From positions 1 through 48,146 of the forward strand of contig JAEZOB010000050.1 of NCBI GenBank assembly GCA_023414355.1: a stretch of DNA of 48,146 nucleotides, read 5' to 3'. Both the position numbers and the translations under genes were made by a program. Shown here piece after piece: positions 8,479 through 16,881 of this stretch; the stretch's first letter is position 1, and each line of letters starts with the position of its first letter. Under the pieces are notes generated by a model. That model saw only the letters and a program-made list of their open reading frames with translations, did not search any database and was not told the origin of the DNA. The DNA comes from Bacillota bacterium. GTDB taxonomy: Bacteria; Bacillota; Clostridia; Lachnospirales; Lachnospiraceae.

Positions 8479-9642
8479 ATGTCATTTACCTTTGGCAACA
8501 ACTTCGGCACCGAGCATAAATACAAGGTGCCAAATTATAATGTCCACAATCAGTCTATGGGTGGTGCGGGAGGTACCGGCCCGTTCACTCCGGGCTCAAC
8601 TGCACCAAATACGACTCAGCCAACTACTCCGATCAATAGAACAACACCCGGATCAGGAACTGCACCCAGGAACGGGTCAGGTACCAACGGCGGTACTCGA
8701 ATTAGCCCGAGCACAGGAACTGTACCAAGACCCGGTACACCTACAGGAACAACACCCAGTGCAGGTACCACCCCGAGTACTGGCATGACTCCAGGCACCG
8801 GCATGGCTCCAGGAACTGGCATGACTCCCGGTACCGGCATGGCTCCAGGAACTGGCATGGCTCCAGGAACTGGCATGGCTCCAGGTATGGGAACTGCTCC
8901 AGGCACTGGCACCAGAACTACTCCTAGCACAGGCATGACTCCAAGTACTGGCATGGCTCCAGGTAATGGTATGGCTCCCAATGCCGAAATGGGTATGGAG
9001 CACACCATGCCTTATCTATATGGCGTAACTCCCCCAGAACCCAATCCTTCATCGATACCCCAAGGAATGCGTTCAATGCCCCAACCTGGCTCCATGGCTC
9101 AACCTGGCTCCATGGCTCAACCTGGTAACGCGCCTGAGATGACCTACTATTTTAATCCAATGTTTCTTTATGGTCCGGGAACAATGCCCAACATGAATTA
9201 TCCACCTTATCAGGGAATCCCTAATATGTATCTTCCGAACACCAATCCCTATCAGGCACCCATGGGGGTTCCTCTGTTCCCTCTCTACGGTTATGATAAC
9301 AGTGCTGATTTAGATCGTGATGTAGATTATATGAAGCAGTTGTATCCGAGAACAGCAAAACGCATTCAGCATGAAATAGATGAAGAATGTGATAAAATGG
9401 AATATGATGGCAGTATGATGTTTGATGAATATCCTGATCGCGAATATCTTGAAAAGATTACAGAGCGTATCTACGATAAGATTAAGGATATGGAGGATGA
9501 ACCACAGGTAGAAGCAAACAGCCTCTATTTCTACCCTCCAAGAAGACATTCAAATCATCTTCGCGATATTGTTTCCCTTCTGCTTCTGGGTGAATTGCTC
9601 AACAGAAGAAGACGTTATCGAAGCAGACGTCGCTGGTTTTAA
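8479..9642 (+). CDS. Pro/Gly/Met/Thr repeat protein, possibly spore-associated
   Basis: The start is the ATG at 8479: AGGAG lies 8 nt upstream, whereas an in-frame extension to 8407 has none. The 387-residue product has three parts. Residues about 35-175 are low complexity, built of six-residue units like GMAPGT and GTGMTP that are encoded by near-identical 18-bp DNA repeats (about 8779-8900). A second short repeat, PGSMAQ, occurs at about 9084-9125. Residues about 275-345 form a compact charged domain (DYMKQLYPRTAKRIQHEIDE, then CDKMEYDGSMMFDEYPDREY). The C-terminus is very basic (RRRRYRSRRRWF). There is no signal peptide. The charged domain resembles small proteins common in spore-forming Clostridia, so a spore-coat role is inferred, not shown. 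Confidence 0.75.
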   Translation: MSFTFGNNFGTEHKYKVPNYNVHNQSMGGAGGTGPFTPGSTAPNTTQPTTPINRTTPGSGTAPRNGSGTNGGTRISPSTGTVPRPGTPTGTTPSAGTTPSTGMTPGTGMAPGTGMTPGTGMAPGTGMAPGTGMAPGMGTAPGTGTRTTPSTGMTPSTGMAPGNGMAPNAEMGMEHTMPYLYGVTPPEPNPSSIPQGMRSMPQPGSMAQPGSMAQPGNAPEMTYYFNPMFLYGPGTMPNMNYPPYQGIPNMYLPNTNPYQAPMGVPLFPLYGYDNSADLDRDVDYMKQLYPRTAKRIQHEIDEECDKMEYDGSMMFDEYPDREYLEKITERIYDKIKDMEDEPQVEANSLYFYPPRRHSNHLRDIVSLLLLGELLNRRRRYRSRRRWF

Positions 9643-9684
9643 GTAGAATTAATATCGTAGTGCAATTTGTATGGAGGAAGACTA

Positions 9685-10497
9685 TTACCAGTCTTCCTCC
9701 ATAATTGGTGTCGCAAGTTCTATTCTTGTTTTATTCGTTAATTCGTTATAGGATATCGCTATCTGAATATTTATCTTATTATCCATAGTTGTCACATATT
9801 CCTTTAGCATGCCGGTATATCCGTAGACTGTAAAAACATCTCCTTCATCATATTCCAAGGCAATCCTTCCCTGCAGCTCATCTACTAAAAGCTGGGCAAG
9901 CTCATGCTTTTCTTCGGAAGTCATATCTCCTTCTTTGTTTCCTTCATACCTAAGTGTTACCTGTACATCTCTTGCTTTTAGTCTGTCAAAGGATTTTTCA
10001 AGAAGCATTTTATATCTGTCAATGCTCTTTATTCCCTCTGATATAGTAAGTCGGACGATTATATAATGCTTCATCTTTATCACATCATCCTCTTCCTGTT
10101 CTACACTGATAACCTTAATCTCTGAGCTCGCCTTTTTTGCCTGTTTATAAAAGTAATATTCACTTCTAGTGCCTTCCTCCCAGACAGAGATGTCCTTGTC
10201 AATCTTCAATCCAATCTCGGCAGCCAAATCGCAGATTAGCTTTTTCTTATCCTCATCACTTAAGAATCCGGTACGATACTCGCCCGCTATCTCCAGGCTG
10301 CTTTGCATTCCATCTGTATTTGTCTTGACAAATGCTTCTGTTATTCTTGCATCCTCCTGAAACATCCTGTTTACAAGCATTTGTGTGGCTACGGCAATCC
10401 AGAGAACAACTGCAATATAAATAGTTACCCTGGTTTTCTTTCGTGTAACGATATTCTTTATATTGTGAAGAAATACATCCCACTTATTATTTTCCAA
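9685..10497 (-). CDS. YwmB family protein
   Basis: A 270-residue YwmB-like protein, a Firmicutes family with a TATA-binding-protein-like fold and unsettled function. One N-terminal membrane segment (VTIYIAVVLWIAVATQMLV, about 23-41) anchors it, leaving the rest outside. The C-terminal signature includes DVFTVYGYTGML, NKINIQIAISYNELTNKTRI and ELATPIMEEDW. I prefer a TTG start at 10497: GGAGG precedes it by 8 nt, while the longer ATG/GTG candidates upstream have no ribosome binding site. In Bacillus ywmB sits by murA and spoIID; here its neighbours differ. It diverges from the DUF402 gene. Family call is fairly sure; role is not known. Confidence 0.75.
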   Translation of the reverse strand: MENNKWDVFLHNIKNIVTRKKTRVTIYIAVVLWIAVATQMLVNRMFQEDARITEAFVKTNTDGMQSSLEIAGEYRTGFLSDEDKKKLICDLAAEIGLKIDKDISVWEEGTRSEYYFYKQAKKASSEIKVISVEQEEDDVIKMKHYIIVRLTISEGIKSIDRYKMLLEKSFDRLKARDVQVTLRYEGNKEGDMTSEEKHELAQLLVDELQGRIALEYDEGDVFTVYGYTGMLKEYVTTMDNKINIQIAISYNELTNKTRIELATPIMEEDW

Positions 10498-10653
10498 AAA
10501 ACCAACCTCCATTTTCAGGATTCCCAACTTGTCAACTGTTAGTTTTCCCAAAAACACAAGGTTTATTCGAAATCTCTGTACCTTGTTACTATTTCATGAT
10601 ATAATTGTAAAAATCATATTTTATCATGCTTTTCTTAAGAATGGAGGATTTTT

Positions 10654-11136
10654 ATGATTATACCGCAATTATACCGCAGACGTTTTATTCCGGAAGAATT
10701 AATCCATCTTAAGGATGACGAAATTCTTATCGCTGAGCCGGATCTGATTGTTACCAGATGGAAGACCCTGCATCCGCGTCATGACATCGCAAGAGGAATC
10801 TCCGCCTTTTTCTTAGATAAAGGCTTTAAAATAAGTAAAATATATAACGAGAATGATCAGATTGTTTATTGGTATTGCGACATCATTCAGTCCAAAAAGG
10901 ATTCAGAAAAAAATACCGTCATCATCGAGGACCTGTTAATTGATGTTATCCTCTTTGAAGACGGCAGTATTCGTATTATGGACTTAGATGAGCTTGCAGA
11001 CGCTCAGGAACAAAAGCTGATCAGTTCATCTGAAACAAATTACGCGCTTAGAACCGTAAACACTCTTCTTAAGACTATTTATGATGGACGGTTCTATACT
11101 CTTCAGGATACTGTCAACCGCGCGGAATTGCTTTAA
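10654..11136 (+). CDS. DUF402 domain protein
   Basis: A 160-residue soluble protein of the DUF402 (FomD/Ntdp-like) family, some members of which hydrolyse nucleoside di- or triphosphates using a divalent metal. The conserved core is visible: IVYWYCDII (about 69-77), VIIEDLLIDVILFEDGSIRI (about 89-108) and MDLDELADA (about 109-117). The Tyr/Trp/Cys-Asp and DLLIDV acidic residues form the metal-binding face in characterised relatives. GGAGG lies 6 nt before the ATG. The stop codon abuts the stop codon of the convergent rpiB gene with no gap, so there is no room for a terminator. Nucleotide phosphatase activity is inference. Confidence 0.8.
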   Translation: MIIPQLYRRRFIPEELIHLKDDEILIAEPDLIVTRWKTLHPRHDIARGISAFFLDKGFKISKIYNENDQIVYWYCDIIQSKKDSEKNTVIIEDLLIDVILFEDGSIRIMDLDELADAQEQKLISSSETNYALRTVNTLLKTIYDGRFYTLQDTVNRAELL

Positions 11137-11568
11137 CTATTCCTCGTCCATCATTCTGATTCTGCGAATGTGTCTTTCTTCATTCGAGAATTCTGTGTCC
11201 AGGAAGGCCTCAACAATTTTTAATGCATGACCTATTCCGATCACCCTCGCCCCCATAGCCAAAACATTAGCATCATTATGGAGTCTTGTCGCTTCTGCGC
11301 TGAAGCAGTCATGGCAAAGTGCTGCTCGTATTCCCTTCATCTTGTTTGCTGTAATCGATATACCGATCCCTGTCCCACAGATCAGGATTCCTCTATCACA
11401 TTCTCCACTCTGAATTGCTTTCCCCACCAGTTTCGCATATTCCGGATAATCGCTGGTATTGACTTCACCACAACCAAAATCCTTATAATCTAAACCTCTC
11501 TTATCCAGATACTCCATAATTGCCTGCTTCATGGCATATCCGGTATGATCATTCCCGATTGCTATCAT
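11137..11568 (-). CDS. rpiB: ribose-5-phosphate isomerase B
   Basis: A 143-residue RpiB/LacAB-type isomerase that interconverts ribose 5-phosphate and ribulose 5-phosphate in the pentose phosphate pathway. Motifs: IAIGNDHTGYAMK at the N-terminus (phosphate/ring-opening His), the catalytic Cys region GILICGTGIGISITANK (about 64-80), AALCHDCFSAEATRLHNDAN (about 85-104), and VLAMGARVIG. I chose the ATG at 11568 because GGAGG lies 8 nt upstream; the longer frame overlaps the phosphatase gene. It is the last gene of the sua5-ywlE-rpiB block, the same order as ywlC-ywlE-ywlF in Bacillus. Confidence 0.93.
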   Translation of the reverse strand: MIAIGNDHTGYAMKQAIMEYLDKRGLDYKDFGCGEVNTSDYPEYAKLVGKAIQSGECDRGILICGTGIGISITANKMKGIRAALCHDCFSAEATRLHNDANVLAMGARVIGIGHALKIVEAFLDTEFSNEERHIRRIRMMDEE

Positions 11569-11584
11569 GATCTTGTCCTCCATT

Positions 11585-12037
11585 CTACTGTACATCATTT
11601 AGTTTATACACCGTTTTCTTGACCAAACGACCCAGTTCAATGTAGCATTCCTCATACTCCATTAACGTACCGCCATAGGGATCAACTACATCACCCAATT
11701 CACCTGCAAATTCCTTGATGGTAAAAACATCCTTTACATCAGGATAAAGCTCCTGAATCTTCTTTTTCTGGTTTGCCGTCATTGTGAGAATAATCGTATT
11801 TTCTTCAATGTCGGAAGTCTTCAGGCCCTTCGACACATGGTTTGGAAGCTCCAGATCATGCTTCTTTAATATAATCTCTGCCTTAGGATTAATTGGCTCC
11901 GAAAAAAGAACCACCAATCCCCGCGAAAGCACCTTCATCTCGCTGACCTGTTCCAGATTTTTATAGATGGCTTCCGCCATCGGACTTCTGCAAGTATTAC
12001 CGGTACATACAAAAATAAGCTTTTGATATTTCCCCAT
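11585..12037 (-). CDS. ywlE: low-molecular-weight phosphatase, protein-arginine phosphatase type
   Basis: A 150-residue low-molecular-weight phosphatase. The P-loop is CTGNTCRS (residues 11-18), giving the C-x5-R signature with nucleophile Cys11 and Arg17. The general acid lies in DVVDPYGG (about 113-120). Thr15 at the fifth loop position is the feature that distinguishes the arginine phosphatase YwlE, which removes phosphate from McsB-modified arginines, from tyrosine phosphatases that carry Ile there. GGAGG precedes the chosen ATG by 5 nt; a longer frame to 12064 exists. Position between sua5 and rpiB matches Bacillus ywlE. Arginine specificity rests on Thr15 and synteny; no mcsB lies in the window. 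Confidence 0.88.
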   Translation of the reverse strand: MGKYQKLIFVCTGNTCRSPMAEAIYKNLEQVSEMKVLSRGLVVLFSEPINPKAEIILKKHDLELPNHVSKGLKTSDIEENTIILTMTANQKKKIQELYPDVKDVFTIKEFAGELGDVVDPYGGTLMEYEECYIELGRLVKKTVYKLNDVQ

Positions 12038-12089
12038 AGATACCTCCAACCTTAACTCCTCCATACAACACAGTGTCTCATTTCATGCG

Positions 12090-13166
12090 CTATTGTGCTG
12101 TATTATTATCAGTGACCTTTACTATTCTGTAACCTGCGGCCTTCAAAAGTCTGTTCATGATAGCATGTCCTAAGCTGTTATCCGCAAAGCTTTCTGTATA
12201 GATATATTCTGCATGCAATTCATCGAATTCCCGGAGTATGGCATATAACCCGGCTGCGATGGAAGCTTCATCCTTCCTGGAACCGATTGTCATTACAGTT
12301 CCGTAATGGTACAAAGCCTTCGTCTCATCGGTAGCGATTACTCCCACACGTTTCCCGCTTTCCGCTTTCTCCTTCGCCTTCTCATTGATTGCATCGATTA
12401 CATGTCTTAAATCGCCTTCATAGATTGTCAGATTTCCTTCCGGTGCATAATGGCGATATTTCATGCCCGGAGCCTTCGGAGCAGCATTGATGTCCGGATT
12501 TCTATTCAGTATCGCAGGATCTACTTCTACCCTGCCGATTACATTCTCCAGCATGACCTTAGTAATACAACCTGGCCTGAGTATGACAGGTGTATCACCG
12601 GATAAATCAACAATGGTTGATTCCAGACCAAGGGTTGCAGCACCTCCGTCTATAATCATATCAACCTTACCCTTCATGTCTTTTATGACATGTTCCGCCT
12701 TCGTGGGACTGGGCTTTCCCGAAATATTTGCACTCGGAGCAGCCACAAACACCCCTGACTCTTCAATCAACTTCCTGGCAATCTGATTAGCCGGCAGGCG
12801 AATAGCGACTGTATCCAGTCCTCCGGTCGTCCCATAAGGAACGATATCTTTTTTCTTTAAAATTATTGTAAGCGGACCCGGCCAGAATACTTCTGCTAAA
12901 TGATATGCCATCTCCGGTATCTCCCGGGCAAGTACCTCAATATCTTCAACCCTGCATATGTGAACAATCAACGGATTGTCCGAGGGTCTTCCCTTTGCTT
13001 CATATATTTTCTTGGATGCTGATACTTCCAAAGCATTTGCTCCCAGCCCATAAACCGTCTCAGTCGGAAATGCGACCAAACCGCCGTTACGAAGGACACG
13101 GGTTGCCTCGGATAAATCTCCGGGCTGCAGCTTCAGTTCATCAACCTTCTTTATTATCGTATTCAT
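12090..13166 (-). CDS. ywlC: threonylcarbamoyl-AMP synthase (Sua5/YwlC)
   Basis: A 358-residue Sua5-type enzyme that makes threonylcarbamoyl-AMP from threonine, bicarbonate and ATP, the first step of t6A formation at A37 of ANN-decoding tRNAs. The YrdC domain spans about 10-205 with GLVAFPTETVYGLGANAL (about 30-47), the KGRPSDNPLIVHI loop and the APSANISGKPSPT signature. Residues about 225-350 form the C-terminal Sua5 domain (APGMKYRHYAPEGNL onwards, with the PGMKYRHY linker), which distinguishes it from short TsaC. AGGAG lies 9 nt before the ATG. Promoter at 13205-13233. It heads the block with ywlE and rpiB. Confidence 0.93.
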   Translation of the reverse strand: MNTIIKKVDELKLQPGDLSEATRVLRNGGLVAFPTETVYGLGANALEVSASKKIYEAKGRPSDNPLIVHICRVEDIEVLAREIPEMAYHLAEVFWPGPLTIILKKKDIVPYGTTGGLDTVAIRLPANQIARKLIEESGVFVAAPSANISGKPSPTKAEHVIKDMKGKVDMIIDGGAATLGLESTIVDLSGDTPVILRPGCITKVMLENVIGRVEVDPAILNRNPDINAAPKAPGMKYRHYAPEGNLTIYEGDLRHVIDAINEKAKEKAESGKRVGVIATDETKALYHYGTVMTIGSRKDEASIAAGLYAILREFDELHAEYIYTESFADNSLGHAIMNRLLKAAGYRIVKVTDNNTAQ

Positions 13167-13204
13167 ATCATAATGCTCCTTATGGCAATTATGCGCCGAA
13201 CCTC

Positions 13205-13233
13205 ATTATACCATCATCTTAAGATAAAAGCAA
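13205..13233 (-). promoter_or_regulatory. promoter of the sua5-ywlE-rpiB block
   Basis: On the minus strand TTGCTT (13228-13233) and TATAAT (13205-13210) are separated by 17 bp, 39 bp before the sua5 start. Directly upstream lies the 22-bp tandem repeat. Confidence 0.65.
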
Positions 13234-13237
13234 TTAT

Positions 13238-13279
13238 GGTATGTGCCATTGATATCACAGGTATGTGCCATTGATATCA
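13238..13279. promoter_or_regulatory. tandem 22-bp repeat between divergent promoters
   Basis: The 20-base sequence beginning GGTATGTGCC and ending ATTGATATCA occurs at 13238-13257 and again, identically, at 13260-13279. The period of 22 bp is about two helical turns. The second copy contains the -35 of the plus-strand promoter; the first abuts the -35 of the sua5 promoter. This is the layout of paired protein-binding sites, but no regulator is identified. Confidence 0.6.
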
Positions 13280-13299
13280 TGATGCATATAGAGTATAAT
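13271..13299 (+). promoter_or_regulatory. promoter of the small membrane protein gene
   Basis: TTGATA (13271-13276) and TATAAT (13294-13299) with a 17-bp spacer on the plus strand, overlapping the second copy of the tandem repeat. Confidence 0.6.
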
Positions 13300-13375
13300 A
13301 TCACAAAGTATTTGGATTGATGTAATGAAAGAAATCCAATTATATTTCTATCTTTCATCGAAGGAGATTAATTCA

Positions 13376-13585
13376 ATGAGTGACAAATTATTAATTTCAA
13401 AAATCGCATGCATTATTAGCCTAATAGCGGTGATTATTACAATGATTGGTTTCATCTATAGCAGGGTTCACAGCACACCGTCAGGGACTTTTCTCATACT
13501 CTTTACTTGTATGATCTCTATTTTTATATCAAATCTTTCCATCTATCAATCAAACAAGAAGGATGAGGAAACCTCAAAAAAATAA
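13376..13585 (+). CDS. small two-helix membrane protein
   Basis: A 69-residue protein with two hydrophobic segments (about 7-27 and 34-55) joined by a short loop and a hydrophilic, lysine-rich tail. I chose the ATG at 13376 because AAGGAG lies 9 nt upstream; an in-frame ATG at 13325 has no ribosome binding site. No family is recognised. It is driven by its own promoter that overlaps a tandem repeat shared with the divergent sua5 operon. Its stop codon lies one base from the convergent cwlD stop, leaving no terminator space. Function unknown. Confidence 0.65.
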   Translation: MSDKLLISKIACIISLIAVIITMIGFIYSRVHSTPSGTFLILFTCMISIFISNLSIYQSNKKDEETSKK

Positions 13586-13586
13586 T

Positions 13587-14318
13587 TTATGAGGATTTTT
13601 CCTCCCCTTGCATTAATCCCCCTTCATTGATAAAACGTATCAAGGCCAGATGGATTGCATAAGCCATCTTTTCCTGATATTCTTCATCCGATAGCAGTCC
13701 TGCCTCACGGATATTGGATAGATAGCCACATTCTACAATAGCAAGCGGGCAATCTGTTTTTTTTAACATATAGTAATTATCATTCGGTTTTGCTTTTCGA
13801 TGATTACCATCTGCGATTGTCTCAACTATTTGTTTTTGAAGGAGTTCCGCAAGCTTTTTACCCTGACTGGATTTATTAAAGTAGAAGACCTGGGCTCCCT
13901 TAACATATTCCTCGGTAAAACTGTTCTGGTGAATACTGATTGCCAGATCTGCTTTACTGTCCTTAATCATCTGTACCCTTGCATACATATCTGCCCTTTT
14001 TTTATTGGAATCTCCTTCGTTATACAGGCCAATATCAGTATCCCTGGTCATAATAACTTTGAAATCATTCTGTTCCAATAGATTCTTAAGCCTCATCGAA
14101 ATGTTTAAGTTTACATCCTTCTCGAGAATATGATTCACACCAACTTTTCCGGGATCCCTTCCCCCATGTCCCGGATCAATTACCACAATCAGCTGTTTCT
14201 CCGCTTTCTTCTGCTCCTCCTGAAATGCATGCTTCATAACACTGACTGATTTATCTGAAGATATCGCATAGGCAAAGCAAATAAATAGCAAGAAGAATAA
14301 ATTAAAGAATTTCCTCAT
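13587..14318 (-). CDS. cwlD: N-acetylmuramoyl-L-alanine amidase, spore cortex type
   Basis: A 243-residue Amidase_3 zinc amidase with an N-terminal signal/anchor segment (about 4-20), matching CwlD, which helps convert muramic acid to muramic delta-lactam in the spore cortex. Zinc ligands are visible: VVIDPGHGGRDPG (His about 52), the Glu in ILEKDVNLNISMRL (about 66), and LAISIHQNSF (His about 131). The catalytic Glu lies in LAIVECGYLSN (about 196). There is no cell-wall binding domain, as in CwlD. Length fits (Bacillus CwlD 237). GGA lies 9 nt before the ATG, a weak site. It identifies the organism as a spore former. Confidence 0.88.
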   Translation of the reverse strand: MRKFFNLFFLLFICFAYAISSDKSVSVMKHAFQEEQKKAEKQLIVVIDPGHGGRDPGKVGVNHILEKDVNLNISMRLKNLLEQNDFKVIMTRDTDIGLYNEGDSNKKRADMYARVQMIKDSKADLAISIHQNSFTEEYVKGAQVFYFNKSSQGKKLAELLQKQIVETIADGNHRKAKPNDNYYMLKKTDCPLAIVECGYLSNIREAGLLSDEEYQEKMAYAIHLALIRFINEGGLMQGEEKSS

Positions 14319-14406
14319 ATCATAACATCCATTCTTAAGTTCCTTACATCATATGAAGTCGTTCCCTGTCCTATTCTATAAAAGTCCAAACTTCTCCAAG
14401 GATAGC

Positions 14407-14444
14407 AAAAGAAGCGGCAGGCCATCTGTAATGCCTTACCGCTT
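14407..14444 (-). terminator. terminator of the GH18 gene
   Basis: On the minus strand an imperfect GC-rich stem (14433-14444 with 14413-14422) is followed by TCTTTT; it lies about 80 bp downstream of the GH18 stop. Confidence 0.6.
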
Positions 14445-14526
14445 TTCTCTTGTTTATCCTTTTGTAAAATGAATGAGTAAAATGTAGTTTATGACATCTA
14501 TATTTCTAGAAATGTCTTGTAGAAGC

Positions 14527-16233
14527 TTACTTCAGATATGGAGTAATCACGTTCCATATGCTTTTCTTTTCCAGCCCAAGCTTCCACTCAGCAATTCCCG
14601 CGACATCTGCTGCTGATATTACCTTTAACTTCTCTTCAAGAGATTTCTCATCCTCGATCCAAATCTTATAGGTTGCATCTTCCTTTACGTATTCCCCATA
14701 ATAGCAACCGTAGGTATCACTCCATACTGCTTCAATTCCATTCTCCTCGAGAATCTTGGCAGCCTGTCCCATGCCGCAGCTTTCGGAAGATACCTCACCC
14801 TTTGTGGTCTCTTTCCATAGCCTTGTATAAAAAGGAATTGCGATGATTGTCTTTTCTTTCGGAACCATCGTCAGGATATTGTTTACCGCATCCTTCACAA
14901 ATCCAAGTGAGGATACCGGACCGGCTACTTCGGAGCCGGCATAAAACTCATCATATGCCATGACTACCACATAATCCACAATCTTTCCTTGTTCTGTCCT
15001 GTCGTAATATTCCGTATAGGCAGAGGGCACATAGCTATCTACAGACAATACAATCCCGTTATTCCTGCATTTCACTGATAGTTCCCTGAGAAACTCTATA
15101 TAATCCGGTCCTGCCTTGGATGGAACCTTCTCAAAATCAATATTGATACCATTTAATTTATATTCTAAAGCCGCCTCAATTAAGGCATTGGATAAAAGCT
15201 CTCTTCTGGAGGTAAAGGAAAGCAGCTCTTTCATATTGATATCCGGGTTAAAGTCATCCACCAAAGCCCAGACCTCAAGCCCAAGCTCCTTAGCTTTGGT
15301 TACATATCGTTCTGTTGCCAGAGAAGATATGGTTCCAGAGTTATCATTAATACTGAACCAGGTAGGGGATACCACCGTAACACCGCTGGTATTGTTGATC
15401 AATCCTTCCAAATTATCCGCAGCATCCGTATTGAACACCTGATGGAATACCAGATTCACGGATCCGGGACGGGTCTGAGCCGTATATTCAGGTGGTGTAA
15501 AGGTACTCTCCAGCTTCTGATACTCAGCCTCCTTGGTATACTTAGTTTTCACATAGCCCCTGATACCATCCGAGGTCATAACCTTAATGAAGCCTTTCTG
15601 AGGAACCTCTTCCGTATCGATATATTGAAGCGTTGTTCCCGGGGTAAGCTCAGCCAGAATAGGACTTTTGATATCCGCTTCGGTCCGCAGCTGTGTATTC
15701 TTTGATACCTCTGTATAAAGATAGTCGCCCCATAGATATTGAATCACTACTCGACTCGGATTCTCAAAATATTCATAGGTCATATCCGAATACTTCTGTA
15801 CAAAATCTAGTGATAGATATACCTGGTCAGACATTATCTCGACCAGGGGCAGCTCTGTCTCCATATCAGTCTTTATCATATTTTTAGTAACGGAGTAACT
15901 CTTGCTTCCGGCTACGGATTGTATTATTTCATCCGGTGTCGTATAGGTCAGGATTTTCTCATTGGAATCCCAATAGAATCTATGATTAAAATATGTTAAT
16001 ACCGTATCATAATCTATATATACTGCTCCGTTTTGCAACAGGCCTTTCTTCTCCGATACTTCATTCTGAAGGATGATCAGGACCTGGGAATCTCCTACTT
16101 CATAATAATCAGTCAGAGGCATCGTCTCTTTACTCGGTGTCAGGAACTTCACAACTGCTGCTCCAATCAGGATGAGGATCAGAATTACAGCTGCTGCTGA
16201 ACCTATGAATGCCGTCTTGATTCGTCTATCCAT
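14527..16233 (-). CDS. membrane-anchored GH18 family glycosidase with SH3 domain
   Basis: A 568-residue protein anchored by one N-terminal segment (AAVILILILIGAAVVKFL). Residues about 45-165 resemble the copper amine oxidase N-terminal-like domain common in Clostridia surface proteins, residues about 170-235 an SH3b domain (LYTEVSKNTQLRTEAD ... GIRGYVKTKYTK), and 255-568 a GH18 barrel. The barrel carries NGINIDFE (catalytic Glu about 368) and YVVVMAYDEFY. This arrangement is seen in YaaH/YdhD-like enzymes acting on spore or cell-wall peptidoglycan. The start is uncertain: the ATG at 16233 has GTGGG 7 nt upstream; a GTG four codons earlier is possible. Peptidoglycan as substrate is inferred from SH3b and the neighbour cwlD. 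Confidence 0.85.
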   Translation of the reverse strand: MDRRIKTAFIGSAAAVILILILIGAAVVKFLTPSKETMPLTDYYEVGDSQVLIILQNEVSEKKGLLQNGAVYIDYDTVLTYFNHRFYWDSNEKILTYTTPDEIIQSVAGSKSYSVTKNMIKTDMETELPLVEIMSDQVYLSLDFVQKYSDMTYEYFENPSRVVIQYLWGDYLYTEVSKNTQLRTEADIKSPILAELTPGTTLQYIDTEEVPQKGFIKVMTSDGIRGYVKTKYTKEAEYQKLESTFTPPEYTAQTRPGSVNLVFHQVFNTDAADNLEGLINNTSGVTVVSPTWFSINDNSGTISSLATERYVTKAKELGLEVWALVDDFNPDINMKELLSFTSRRELLSNALIEAALEYKLNGINIDFEKVPSKAGPDYIEFLRELSVKCRNNGIVLSVDSYVPSAYTEYYDRTEQGKIVDYVVVMAYDEFYAGSEVAGPVSSLGFVKDAVNNILTMVPKEKTIIAIPFYTRLWKETTKGEVSSESCGMGQAAKILEENGIEAVWSDTYGCYYGEYVKEDATYKIWIEDEKSLEEKLKVISAADVAGIAEWKLGLEKKSIWNVITPYLK

Positions 16234-16486
16234 TTTATTACCCACGCCTTTCCATTTTTATCTTACTTTGTACTTTTGATACATTATAGCATTTTATTAA
16301 TTTATCGTCATTACCTAATTCGACTTTTCAGATTAAAAATTGGTAAGAAAGACGGATATGTTGAAGAATCCTGTGAAAACGACAAAGAGGAGCATGTAAA
16401 AATAGTGAAGATCCTAATATATTAGTGTTATTCATCACACTTCGAAGCATGCAGGAAATAACAAGCGTAAGTGCAATAAATTACAT

Positions 16487-16591
16487 AAAGTAGCGTGTGA
16501 GTTATTAATCTATACAGAGACCGTTTACCGCTATGAGCGGCAAACGAGTGAGAACGTGTCTCTGATAGATTAATAACTCACACGCTACTTT
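16487..16591. repeat. long foldback element
   Basis: Left arm 16487-16521 and right arm 16558-16591 are complementary over about 34 bp with a single base missing on the right. The loop contains an inner hairpin 16522-16546 (CGTTTACCGCT / AGCGGCAAACG, one mismatch, ATG loop). No gene lies inside, and there is no poly-T tail as in a terminator. A miniature inverted-repeat element or a structured RNA are both possible. Confidence 0.8.
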
Positions 16592-16643
16592 TCGATGACC
16601 GATGTGATAATTATTCTTGCTTATGTTTCATCCCTTATTCTAA

Positions 16644-16748
16644 CCAGACAGACAACTTACAATACCCGAAGCTGCAGATCATCTTCCGACAAAAAAGTAT
16701 AGAGGGCTTTTTAAGTGCCGGTGACCGGGTCTGCCGCTGTCTGTCTGG
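16644..16748. repeat. second inverted repeat in the same gap
   Basis: CCAGACAGACA at 16644-16654 is complementary to TGTCTGTCTGG at 16738-16748, enclosing 83 nt. The same stretch is open in one plus-strand frame from about 16603 to 16902 with no start codon or ribosome binding site, so it may be a gene remnant. Nothing else supports a gene between 16234 and 16881. Confidence 0.5.
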
Positions 16749-16881
16749 AATAGTACGAAACTATCTTCTAGTTGCTGATGAGTATGACAGGCTAAATAAA
16801 CGTTACCTTTTTTCGGATAAGAAGGTCATTTGTGATATGTTATACTTCCATTCCCGAATCAGTGCCTGCTCCTGCTCTTAC

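Noticed and set aside
8677..9008. Long minus-strand frames across the repeat region of the Pro/Gly-rich protein
   Set aside because: They are mirror frames produced by the 18-bp repeat and have no ribosome binding sites; the plus frame has a clear one.
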